The notes beneath the pieces were generated by a model. It was not told the origin of the DNA. It worked only from the letters and a program-made list of their open reading frames with translations, and ran no database searches. Made by a program: the position numbers and the translations under genes. Of a DNA stretch of 64,000 bases, positions 31,413 to 42,107 are shown in pieces. Source of the DNA: Pyrus communis (lineage: Eukaryota; Streptophyta; Magnoliopsida; Rosales; Rosaceae). The stretch is taken from contig NC_084816.1 in assembly GCF_963583255.1 (NCBI RefSeq), forward strand, positions 15,611,100 to 15,675,099. Reading direction: 5' to 3'. How positions within the stretch are numbered: the stretch's first letter is position 1; each line of letters begins with the position of its first letter.

Positions 31413-33269
31413 TGTTAGAAATGTGCCCTGAAGCCAATCCTATGATGATACTTTTCGGACATTTCACATGTTAAACTAATCTAGTTTAATGTAAAGGGCA
31501 AAGATTATTGTTTAAAGCCATCTCATATAAATGTTATATGCTTAAACGATAAGTCCAAGGAATATGTAATTGGGAGAATGTGATCCAAAGAAGTTAGATT
31601 TATGAGACCATTCTCTTTCGTATACATATCCTAAACGTTCATGATCATACGATTGCCAATAGAGCATTGATAGTCCGTTAAGATCAGTACGTGCTATGTC
31701 TTCTCTTAGGGAGACTGACTAGTCTCAAGTTATTGATGTGACTGACACCGAGACAAGTATGTAGGTGCTCAATAAAGAATGAGTCCATTGAAGGCGATCA
31801 ACAAAAAGTTCCCATACTCATGTCACATGAGAACTCATGGTTGAGATAATGCAAAGTAGTCTTTTGACCTGAGGCATCATAGTTGTCTTGTGGTTAGGTC
31901 CTTGATCTTTGACTATGAAAAAGTTACTCCATCAAAAGGTGTCCACAACATAGTTGGGGATAAGCCACTTAGCCATGAAGGCAAAGGAATGGACAACAAA
32001 GGATCTCTAACTTTCAAACTGTTTGAGGGAGAATACTCTATGATATGATTAAGAATCTCTGGCCAGAGTATGAATGAGTTTTAGGAAGTCGTTCCAAATC
32101 ACATTCAAGGTACTCAAATAAGTAAAATAATCACATTGGATAATAGACATGAATAAACTATCAAAGCAAACAATGTGGTCAAGAGTATTGTATTAGAGAA
32201 AGACCGTATTGCATTTTAATCCTAAACTGAATAGGTTCTCCATCTCTTCTGATTAACTTGGGTTGCTATGATATATTGCTAGGTGTCACTTATGGTTTGT
32301 GGAAGCACTAAAGGTGTATAATCACTAAAGCGATAATTGAAAGTATGTTTCAATTCACAATCGATTAGAAGAGTTCTAATCGCCCACTGCCTCGCTAAAA
32401 GGAACCTAATGGATCGTACACTGAGTAAGGTAGAGATTGAAGAAACAATAGAGATGAGTAAGGATAACTAAATGGTTTAATTATTTATGGCTAGGATTAA
32501 TTAATATGTTAATCAATCAAACAAATAAGTTCGTTATAGACCTCGAGTTAGTTTTGGGCAGCAAAGCCCAATGGGATTTGAATGATAAGCCCATTAACTC
32601 AAGTTGTAAGACAACTTGAAAACACAAAGGGCCATAAAGCCCAATAAACCCATCAAGGCCAACCATAGGGTGAAGGGTAGGCAAACTTATGTTAATTGCA
32701 AGTTTGCCACTCTATTGTGAGGTGGTATAAAGGCAACTTTATAGCCATTTCATCCTTTAGGGTTTTCTAAGGGAAGAAAAGAGAACAAAAAGCTCTCTCT
32801 TCTCTAATGAAGGCCGGCCAGCCTAGAGGTACATAGCTAGCAATCTTTCTTCCTCTAGGTCACTCATCTCTTCCTCAATGCTCTCCTTGGTGTGAAGACT
32901 TAGAGGTTTCCTATTTTGGGAACTTGGAGAATCCATTCCTTCATCTATATCTAAGAAGTCATGGAGTCAAGAAGCAAAGTTCCTCCTTCCACATCCATGG
33001 AGCGAAGGTGCAAGAAGACTAAGGAAAGAAGGCCCTCACATGGGTGAATATCCTTTGCTAAGCAAAAAGGTGCTTCAAAGGTATAAAAGTTTCTCAACTC
33101 TTTTCTTTAAGATTTGAGTTAAGTCTTGGTTCACCACAACTACTAGGCCTTCAATTTCATGGGTAAAGGTTTGTTTTTGAGTTCATACAAGCATGATTCC
33201 ACCTTTTAATTGTTAATTGCATGCATACATGTTGCCTAAATGAACTAGTTTTCAAAAATATTTCCTTCA
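31413..33269 (+). repeat. Copia 3' LTR
   Basis: 1857 bp. It aligns along its whole length to 23563-25418 with many substitutions but little net length change. Confidence 0.92.
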
Positions 33270-34192
33270 AAGTTCGCCATGGTGTATTGCCTAAAATTGT
33301 TACAAAACGATGTTGAAATGGGTTTACAAAAGACTCTTGATCGACTCCTATTGGCCTTTTGGTTCAAGTTGTCATGCACATGCTACACTTTGTAAAAGTG
33401 TGCTACCTAAGTATCTTTTTTATATTTTTTTATTTTTTATTTTTTACCTTTTTTACTTTGGTCTGAATAACCAAAACTAGGATATTTGTTGAATAATTTG
33501 ACACAATATTGATGCAACTATAGCTCCTTAACGTTATATTCAACTGTGCTGGACATGAGTATTGTACCATACACAGTAGGGTGTGATATAATATTTGTGC
33601 TAAAATGAGTTTACCAAGACAGGGGTGCTCATTTACTTAATCTATTATACTCCAACAATTCTTCACTTCTTGCCAAATTTAATCTCTTATGTCACGTTTT
33701 CATTTTTATATAGTAAGAATAGTAATGCTTAAGAAATACGTTTGTCCATTTACTGCAACATAATGAAGGCTAGTCAAGTTCATTTTCCTGTTTCTCGTCT
33801 CTTTTTCACCCAACGATAGTCCCTAAAATGACATGCGTGTTCCGTTCACGGTTTTCACAACCCTGTTGTAATAAACTAGTCAATGAATTAATTTGCAAAC
33901 AAGTAATATCTGTGTGAAATAAGAAATAGCCATATGATTTTTGAGATTAAAACAATTTATGGGAACTTGTAAGTTGCGTTTATGGTACCAAAATAAATAC
34001 CAAATTAGAAATTGTCCTATTTAATACCTCACATCAGTAAATACTTTGCTGGAAAATGCGTTTTTCATTTTTCTAATGACTGGCACATTTGCCTCATCCC
34101 TTATAAGTGTAGAATTCCTTGAGTCAAAGTTCAGCTGCATCTAAGGGGTCATTTTCCGAGAAGATCAAAAGTTAATGATTCTTTCCACCATT

Positions 34193-34544
34193 ATGGCATG
34201 ACTAAACATGTTTCTAATTGTGGTCATTTTGCTTTTGGCGAGTTATGCACTTCCAACGTTGGGCAATTTGGATGACTCATTGGCCGTGATTGAGTGCAAA
34301 AAACATTTCAACATAAAGTATGCATTCACCTTATACAACTATATTTTCAAAGGGAAGAAAATTGGTGACTTTAGTTTTCGGGCCCTTATGGCGTTGGGAA
34401 AACCGTGCCATAAATTTTTTCGTCAACAACACCTTTGCTTATGAACACACCGGGAACAAAGCTGCCATTCAAGCTAGGGCTGATCGAGTATTTAGTCATT
34501 GTATAATTGCAACTTCTGTCCTATCTCCTTCTTCACTATGTTAA
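34193..34544 (+). pseudogene. Array copy 8: secreted-protein pseudogene
   Basis: The first ATG is followed two codons later by TGA (ATG GCA TGA). Translation from the next ATG (34208) gives a shortened signal peptide. Cysteine 62 is changed to Phe (FSFRAL), and a frameshift in the CHNVF region (CATAAATTTTTT) ends the frame at 34444. The tail with the last cysteine region is readable in another frame to 34544, where that cysteine is kept. Multiple lesions make this one of the oldest dead copies. Confidence 0.85.
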
Positions 34545-34623
34545 ATAGAGAAATAAACTTCTCTAGGGCAAACAAATTTGTGGGATGTTTCATGAGTTAG
34601 AATAAAATTTCAATGTATTTGCT

Positions 34624-36146
34624 CCGGATTCGGGGCTTAGCTTGTCTAGTGTTAGGCTGATTTCTACAAGCTCGGTTGTGTAGATCATCTCTTTGGTAGG
34701 CCATCTGACTTTGAGTTTGCTAGGAATGACTTCGATACCTTTTCTATTTCTCTTGAAGAATTGCTTGCTTTCACTTTTAATGCTTCCATTGGTGAAGCAG
34801 TCGGAGAAGTTGGTGCCCAGGTTGGGGTAGCCAAGAGTGAATGTGGCGGCTATTGAAGGTGTGGCGGATAAGTAGTCGTGGGATGTCTAAGCTACTGAAG
34901 AGTTATCTTCTAGGTAGCCTTTAGGATTTTCTTTCTTTTCCTTGTTGCTTTTTACTTTGCTTGAACTCCATCGGCCTTTGCGTTTTGTTTATCAATTTTG
35001 CTAGAAAATTTGATAAACTTGCTTTCTTTGTTTTTCTTCATCTTCGCTTCTTTTGTTTACGCCTAACCTTTGACTTTTTGACCAACAGCAGATGTGCTAC
35101 TTTTCTATAAGTAGACATGGCCATGTAGCCTATACAGCCATAGGTTTTGGTGTAGGACTTTTTCAAAGTTGTTAGCCATAGGATCAGCAGCTGGGCACCC
35201 TACTTACAAAAGCAAATGAGTTGTGTGACCACTTGGCTGTTGACTTTGGCTTTCTTCAATCTTTTGAGCTATGTGGCCTGCATCACAACATACTAAAGAT
35301 TTTTGGGGCTTGAAATTCGCTAACCCTTCGTATCAAAAGTACGTGGTTGAATGGAATTTCGTGTGCAAAGGTCCGAGAGAACTCCTTGCACTTTACGTAA
35401 CCAATTTCTTGGGTTGCATAGCAAGTATCACAACACTTTATAAATTAGTGTAGATCTGAACAACAATTCCACGCTTGGCAGAGATGAAGCTTATCGACTG
35501 CGTAGCATGTCGCAAATGGATAGAGCTTTGTATTTGCATGCTAACTGTTTAACCTTTACAAAAATGTACGATTGTATAAGTTTAGCACGGCTGGAGACTA
35601 TGGTTGGTCCTTAATGGGGTGGAATTCCTACGAGAGCGCAATCTTTATTTGAAGTGCCAGAATGATCAGTTATTGTAAGCATGCAGTCGTGTTGAGTTGT
35701 GAATAACTTCTGAATTCTTCATTGAAAAATGAGTGAAACGTATGAAAACTTAACTGTAAGGTAGGAACTGCATAACAATTAGATAATCCTCAGCTTGCGA
35801 GGGGTGCCCATTGAGCTGCTTGAGTCTTCGGGCATTAATGTAGTAGGAGGTCACGCATGGTACTTCCTCAAATTGTAGGCATTCCACTGCTTTTCGATCT
35901 CTTTGTCGTTTATGGTGGCGAAGTTATAACTACCCTTGTTGTCTACTCTGTTGATCTTGTACGAACCCTCCCAGATGGGATCCATATTTTTAGAGCATTT
36001 TCTGAAGGCAATGATGAAGGCTTTTCTTAGGACTAGATCTTCGGGCTGGAACTGTCAGATCTTTGCCCTTTTATTGCAATTGAAGTGAGCTGCTGGTGAT
36101 AGGCTGCGATGTGAGTGATGACCTTCTTGTGTTCCTCCTTTGCCAG
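34624..36146 (-). mobile_element. Ty3-gypsy fragment replacing part of array unit 8
   Basis: Normal unit sequence stops at about 34623 and resumes at 36147. Within the foreign block the minus strand at about 35870-36060 reads QFQPEDLVLRKAF, DPIWEGSYKINRV and EKQWNAYNLRKYH, which match the C-terminal integrase region of Ty3-gypsy polyproteins. The rest is degraded, with no LTR found. About 1 kb of the unit, including the downstream module, is missing, so this was a replacement or an insertion followed by deletion. Confidence 0.7.
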
Positions 36147-36462
36147 AATAAACTAGTTAGTGAATTAATTTGCAAACAAATAATATTTGTGCGAAATAAA
36201 AAATTGCTATGTGATCGTTGAGATTAATTAAACAATTTATGGGAACTTGTTAGTTGCGTTTATGGTACCAAAATAAATACCAAATTAGAAACTCTCGTAC
36301 TTGATACCTTACATTAGTAAGTACGTTGCTAAAGTAGTTTTATAGGAAAATACGTTTTTCATTTTACGAATGACTCGCACCTTTGCCTCATCTCTCTAAA
36401 GCATCATTTTATGAGAAAATCAAAAGTTACTCATTCTTTCCACCATTATAGCCGGACTAAAC

Positions 36463-36798
36463 ATGTTTCCAATTGTGGTCATTTTGCTTTTGGTGAGTTG
36501 CGCACTTCCAACGTTGGCGCATTTGGATGACTCGTCGACTGTGGTTGAGTGCAAAAACAATTTCAGCATAAAGTATGCATTCAACGTGTACAACTATATT
36601 TTCAAGGGGAAGAAAATTGGTGACTTTAGTTGCAGGGCCTTTGTGGCTTTAGGAAGACGATGCCATAATGTTTTCGTGAACAACACCTTTACTTATGAAC
36701 ACACCGGGAAAAGAACTGTCATTCAAGCCAGGGCTGATCGAGTATTTAATCATTGTATAATTGCAATTTCTATCCCACCTCCATCTTCGCTATCTTAA
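36463..36798 (+). pseudogene. Array copy 9: open frame but promoter and first ATG lost
   Basis: The 111-residue frame is open with all four cysteines. The family's usual ATG is ATA at 36448, so translation would begin at the next ATG (36463), leaving out MAGLN but keeping the hydrophobic signal core. About 44 bp upstream, including the TATAAG box present in other copies, is deleted (near 36392). Coding differences include CKNNF for CKKHF, R71 in GRRCHN, and loss of the NRT sequon (GKRT). The gene is therefore probably silent, although a rescue by another promoter cannot be excluded. Confidence 0.6.
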
Positions 36799-38057
36799 AC
36801 AGAGAATTGAACTTCTCTAGGGCTAACAAATTTGTGGGATGTTTCATGAATTAGAGTAAAATTTCTATGTATTTGCTTTGATGTCTTGTTATGACTTCAC
36901 TTTGTTCCTTTGAGTTGTAAAGCATTTTCTAAATGATTGAGGAATGAACAAAAGTAATAAAAACTACCACGCCAATTTAAAAAACTTTGTGAAACATCAT
37001 AAGTAGTAGAGATCAATTTTACATTTGTACGCCTTTTACCCATGCATTACGTTTGGTTATTGCAGCTACATTGCATATTGATGTGTAATGCTTGTTTTTC
37101 TAAAAACTTATGCTGCTCGTCCCATTTCTAGCATGTACGGAACTATTGTCCGCTATATGGCTGCTCGTATGCTCACAATCTTCCTGGTAACAGTCATACG
37201 TGTCCTCTTTATTATTTCCGAGTCCAAATTGAGAAAGATGAAAAGTTTGCAATGGCGTATTGCCCAAAATTCTTACAAACCGACGTTGAGATAGGCTTAT
37301 GAAAGAGTCTTCATCAACTCCTATTGGCCTTTTGGTTCAAGTTGTTATGCACATGCTACATTTTGTAAAAGTGTGTTACCTCTGTATCTTTTATCTTTCT
37401 TTATTTGGTCTGAATAACCAAAACTAGGATATTTGTTGAATAATTTGACACTTATTATTGACGTAATTGTAGCTCGTTAATGTTATATTCAGGCGTGCGG
37501 GACATGAGTATTGTACCATAAGCAGTAGGGTGTGATATAATATTTGTGCTAAAATGAGTTTACCAAGAAAGGGGTGCTCATTTACTTAATCTATTGTTCT
37601 TCAACGATTCTTCGCTTCTTAACAAATTTAATCTCTTACGTCATATTTTCATTTTGATATAGTAGTACTAATATACTCGAGAAATACGTTTGTCCATTTG
37701 CTGCAGAACAATTAAGGCTTGTCGCGTTCTTTTTTCTTGCTTTTAGTCTCTTTTTCACGCAACGATAGTCATGACATGCAAGTTCAATTCACGGTTTTCA
37801 CAACTCTATTGTGATAAACTAGTCAGTGAATTAATTTGCAAACACGTAATATTTGTGCGAAATAATAAATAGCTATGTAATTGTTGACATTAATTAAACA
37901 ATTTATGGGAACTTCTAAGTTGCATTTATGGTACCAAATAAATACCAAATTAGAAACTCTCATATTTGATACCTCACATCAGTAAATACGTTGCTAAAGT
38001 AGTTTTAAGGAAAATGCGTTTTTCATTTTACAAATGACTTGCACCTTTGTCTCATCC

Positions 38058-38067
38058 CTTATAAGTG
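38058..38067 (+). promoter_or_regulatory. TATA box, array copy 10
   Basis: CTTATAAGTG, 82 bp before the ATG at 38140. Confidence 0.6.
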
Positions 38068-38139
38068 TAGAACTCCTTGCATCAAAGTTCAACTGCATCT
38101 AAGGGATAAAATCAATAGTTATTCATCCTTTCCACCATT

Positions 38140-38481
38140 ATGGCCAGACTAAACATGTTTCCAATTGTGGTCATTTTGCTTTTGGCGAGTTGCGCACTTC
38201 CAATGTTGGCACATTTGGATGACTCGCCGGCCGTGGTTGAGTGCAAAAAACATTTCAGCATAAAGTATGCATTCGACGTGTACAACTATATTTTCAAAGG
38301 GAAGAAAATTGGTGACTTTAGTTGCCGGGCCCTTGTGGCATTGGGAAGACCGTGCCATAATATTTTCGTGAACAACACCTTTACTTATGAACACACCGGG
38401 AACAGAACTACCATTCAAGCCAGAGCTGATCGAGTATTTAATCATTGTATAATTGCAACTTCTGTCCCACCTCCTTCTTAG
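38140..38481 (+). CDS. Array copy 10: near-intact prolamin-like secreted protein
   Basis: The 113-residue ORF begins MARLNMFPIVV, keeps the signal peptide, the four mature cysteines and both N-glycosylation sequons, and ends three residues early (TCG to TAG after PPPS). The lost SLS tail is unlikely to matter. TATA box, ATG context and AATAAA are intact. It is the last copy before the NOG1 pseudogene, and with copies 3 and 5 it is one of three that look functional. Confidence 0.72.
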   Translation: MARLNMFPIVVILLLASCALPMLAHLDDSPAVVECKKHFSIKYAFDVYNYIFKGKKIGDFSCRALVALGRPCHNIFVNNTFTYEHTGNRTTIQARADRVFNHCIIATSVPPPS

Positions 38482-39192
38482 CTATCTTAAATAGAGAATC
38501 GAACTTTTGTAGGGCTAACAAATTTGTGGGATGTTTCATGAGTTAGAATAAAATTTCGATGTATTTGCTTTGATGCCTTGTTACGACTTCACTTTGTTGC
38601 TTTGAGTTGTAAAGCATTTTCTAAATGGTTGAGGAATGAACAATAGTAATAAAACATTTACCACGCCAATTTAAAAAACTTCCTGAAACATCGTAAGTAA
38701 TAAAGATCAGTTTTACATTTGTTCGACCTTTACCCGTGCATTACATTTTGTTATTGCAACTACACTGAATATTGATGTGTAACGCTTGTTTTTCTAAAAA
38801 CTTATGTTGCTTGTCCTATTTCAAGCATGTATAGAACTATTGTCCGGTATATGGCTACTCGTATAATCACGATCTTCCATATAATAGTTATACATGTCTT
38901 CTTTATTTTTTTGGGGTTTAATTTGAGAGAGATGAAAAGCCATAGCGTATTGACCAAAATTCATACAATGAAATAGGCTTATGAAAGACTCTTGATTGAC
39001 TCATTTTGGCATTTTGGTTCAAGTTGTTATGCACATGCTATACTTCGTAAAAGTGGGTTCATTTTGCACACCTCCGTATTTTTTTTTTTTTTATCTTTTT
39101 TTCCTTTGGTCTGAATAACCAAAACTAGAATATTTGTTGAATGATTTAAAGCTTATCATTGACACAACTAGCTGTTTTAATTGATTTGAAAT

Positions 39193-40861
39193 TTATATGT
39201 CCATAGCGACGCCACCGTCAGTAACACCCCTGTCAACTGATCTCTCCCTTTTCCGACCCCTGGAGACAGATCTGCTTCCGGCGCTCGATAAATTGACATA
39301 GTAGGATAAATCCCCAACTTTGTAAGCTGCCTCCCCATTCTCTTTGTTGCGAACTCCCTATCCTCGTCGAATTTCCTTGGTACAGTTGGTCGACTCTCTG
39401 CCGTACTTTTCTTCATTCCATGTTGTTGAATGAGAATGCTTTTCTTTTTCCTTATCTCAGCCAACGTCTTCTGCTCTTCTGGAGTCAGTTCCATTCCATC
39501 TCAAAATCATCATCACCCTCCTCTTCCTGCCGGAGTCTTTCTTCTCGTTCCAACTCCTCAAGCCTATGCAAAATATCAGGATCAACAAAGTCAAACACAT
39601 TGTGCCCGTCAAGATTTTCTGGCATGACATCCTCTTTCCATTCATCATTAACTAAGATATAGTGCTTCTTCAAACTGGCAGAGTACACACCAACACCGTC
39701 ATTCTCATTCTCCAAATCTCTTTCTGTACTCCTCTTTTCCTTCTCCACCGCTTGCTTAGACTTAGCTTCTAAAACTACCTGAGGTATACATAGAGGCCTT
39801 TCCTTATTGTCACACGGCCTTCGCATTGCAACATGAAATTTAAGCAGTCATTTATTCTTTTGGATTTCATCTTCAGCTCAACTCTCTGATTCAACAACCT
39901 CTCACAAGCTGCATTCTTTACAGACATCACCCCCTCATCGATCAAAGTGCTCATGGTCAAGAGTACCCCCTCATCATTCGTAGCCTCACCTCCTTGACCA
40001 ACCACTGTCTTCATTGCTTCATTTTTCATCTCTGCGACCAACTTTTTGTCTTCCTCGGATATACCGTCAAATGGCTGCAAATCAGTCTTATTGCAGACTA
40101 TAATCAGTGGTTTGTTCATAAACAGAGACTTAATCCTGTGAAAAAGAGTTGTCTGTTGGGCATTGTTGTACCCACAAGACCCTGAGATGTCCAAGAAGAA
40201 CAACGCCGCAGCACTCAAGTGGGCCAGAGCTGTGATGCGGCACATCTCACTACTATTTGGTGGTGAAAGCATAGGGCTGGACATCCTCATCAGCCCTAGT
40301 AATCTTGTTAATGAATGAACTCTTTCCAACATTCGGATAGCCACAAATCAATACTGTCATGGTATTAGGGTCAATTGAAGGTAGCCTAGCCACGTGTTGC
40401 CTAATTTGTTCTAGGTAAGCTAAACTAGGATCAATCCTCTTTATAACCATGCACATGCGACCAAGAGCAACAACCTTGAGACATTCATATCAGTAAAGTG
40501 AATCCCCATACTTCAACAATTTCAGAGTCTTTAGAAATCTTTCCAATAAGGTTCCTTGCAGTATTGATTTGGCCAAGTGCAAGCTTGTAGTGGTCTTTGT
40601 TGTAGAGAACATGAAGAAGGTTACCCTAGAAAGGATGGATGTCATCAAGCCTAGGAAACACATCGTTGATTCTGGAGAGCTTCTCATGAAAATTTTGCTG
40701 GGTATATTTCACCTTGCACATATAGAACTGACGAAGGCGGCAAATGGCATATAACCCTTGTGGACAACGGTTGGGGTCTGCCGCTGGGTGCGAGATAAGA
40801 TAATGTCAATGAAGTCCTTCCCATTTGGCACAACAGTCATCTTCTTGAAGTTATATTGCAT
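39193..40861 (-). pseudogene. NOG1: NOG1 nucleolar GTP-binding protein 1 pseudogene
   Basis: The intronless copy runs from an ATG at 40861 ([22 protein letters not shown] N-terminus) to TAA at 39193 (RGRKRERSVDRG tail). NOG1 is a nucleolar GTPase for 60S subunit assembly. Seen here: the P-loop [10 protein letters not shown] (about 40315-40345), the G4 motif NKTD (about 40090-40100), the KKSTAESRPTVPRKF segment and the SASLKKHYIL segment. Between AFTTK and EMCRITALAHL the gene has stops and a deletion of about 30 codons, removing the G3 (DxxG) switch II region. Other stops and frameshifts break the N-terminal part (for example near 40490) and the junctions at about 39830 and 39490. Total length is 1669 bp against roughly 2.0 kb for intact plant genes. 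It is clearly non-functional. Without a poly(A) tail it is unclear whether it arose by retroposition or duplication. Confidence 0.92.
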
Positions 40862-41744
40862 TTACTAATTGGTCTGCTTACAAAAAAGAATAAGATCAAG
40901 TTAATACCAAGGTCGATTACCATACACTCAAAGTAAAAGACAAAGTATCCAATTCAGTCCTAATTCCGAAACTGATTTTCACAGCACATAATTTGATTCG
41001 AAACGTGTAGCATACATTTGCATTAGTCTTTAATAATAAAGAAGCACAAAAGTCCAACTGCTCAACCCAAAAATTTATAACCACCCCGCCAACACCATAA
41101 CATCACCACCAGATAAAGGCTAATTACACGTAGTGGACCTATTCCACCGGAAACAACGAAGCACTAATTTCATCACCAAAATCGTAACTTTCATGATGAA
41201 AGGGAAATTCATGTCAAAACCCAACAAAACTCAGCTGAATATTAAAACCTTGACCACAACCCAACCAAACTGGCCCAACAGGTTCGATTTGTTGCAGGTT
41301 TTTGTTTTCGAAATGTTTTGTGGTTAATTTTAAACCTTCCTGAACCAAACCGAAGACCTTTATTAGGAGAACCAAAAAACAAAAAAACCAAACGCCTTTA
41401 AATTAATTTATATTGCACTTGAAAATCTTTAACCTGACCCGCTCCTACATTATTTCTCAATTTTTCTCAATTCTCTCAACGACACGAAAAATAACTGAAA
41501 CCCCCTAAATAATATTTGTTGCTCAAATTCTCACCACGAAGTCCTTGAAAATTTTGGTAGAAGTCATATGTAAGCAGTGTTTTACCCCTCATTAGAGGCC
41601 CTAAACTTAGACTTCAGTACTAAAACACAAATCGGGTTCGGTATATACTCACCGAAGACCTTTTTAAACTTAATTATTGGAAACATAGCTTACTAACATG
41701 GTTAGCCTAATTGGCAAACGCATGGGCCGTATTTTGTACACCTC
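40862..41744. other. Intergenic, nothing recognised
   Basis: AT-rich sequence upstream of the NOG1 pseudogene. It could include its former 5' UTR and promoter, but no motif is convincing. Short ORFs have no recognisable domains. Confidence 0.5.
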
Positions 41745-41990
41745 TTCGAGAGGGTATAGGAGGGCAGAACCAGATCACTTCCAGATCCAAAGGAACTGAG
41801 CCCAATGATCAAATTATTCAAACCATTGAAATTTAATTCAACGACTACAATTATTATAACTTTTCGAGGGGCTCCATGTTTGTAGCCGTTGAATCAAATT
41901 TCAATGGTCCGAATTATTTGATCCTTAGGCTCAGATTTTTTGGGTCCGAAGGGAATCCGGTTCCTAGGAGGGGTTCTCTTAGTAATATTT
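41745..41990. mobile_element. Fold-back (MITE-like) inverted-repeat element
   Basis: Two arms are inverse complements of each other. The left arm contains CTGAGCCCAATGATCAAAT and ACCATTGAAATTTAATTCAA; the right arm contains the reverse of CTGAGCCTAAGGATCAAAT and ACCATTGAAATTTGATTCAA. The loop is short (about 41845-41875). The outer ends pair less well, and no clear target duplication was found. Confidence 0.6.
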
Positions 41991-41992
41991 GT

Positions 41993-42107
41993 GGGACCAT
42001 TATTTTTTGAAATAGTGATTGTAACTTTGTTTTGAACAATTTAGAAAAATTAATATCACAATTTAGAAAAAATGAAGATTTTTTTTTTTTTTCAGTTTTA
42101 TAAACAA
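41993..42107 (+). repeat. Part of a ~190-bp tandem repeat, left of the gypsy element
   Basis: It matches 60977-61150 and 61170-61336 (TTTTATAAACAATG, TTTTAACTTTA-like and GTGTCAT-like landmarks). The array of about three units was split by the gypsy insertion at 42108-60971. Confidence 0.65.

Larger units (their letters stand above)
23563..33269 (+). mobile_element. Ty1-copia retrotransposon (Angela/BARE-like), decayed
   Basis: This 9707-bp element has LTRs of 1856 and 1857 bp beginning TGTTGGAAATGTGCCC / TGTTAGAAATGTGCCC and ending TTCCTTCA. It has a tRNA-iMet primer-binding site, a polypurine tract (GCAAGTGGGAGAT) and a perfect 5-bp target duplication AAGTT (23558-23562 and 33270-33274). 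The LTR start resembles the Angela/BARE lineage. Gag, integrase, reverse transcriptase and RNase H fragments occur in the expected copia order, but are broken by many stops and frameshifts. The two LTRs differ at many positions, so the insertion is old. It interrupts the downstream module of array unit 7. Confidence 0.93.
11270..39170 (+). repeat. Tandem array of ~1.7-kb units with secreted cysteine-protein genes
   Basis: Ten gene copies in the same orientation start at about 11734, 13261, 14965, 17612, 19322, 21044, 22765, 34193, 36448 and 38140. Uninterrupted spacings are 1690-1722 bp, so the ancestral unit is about 1.71 kb. The 1-2 interval is about 190 bp short because of a deletion near 13020. 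Larger spacings are explained by insertions at 16180-17563, 23563-33269 and 34624-36146. Each unit contains an AT-rich 5' region, a TATAAG promoter, the secreted-protein ORF, an AATAAA signal about 60-70 bp after the stop, and a second conserved module about 300 bp further on. Confidence 0.93.

Noticed and set aside
39075..39100. Poly(T) run as the poly(A) tail of a retroposed NOG1 copy
   Set aside because: It lies about 90 bp beyond the NOG1 stop and belongs to the array unit, where the same T-rich tract occurs in every copy.
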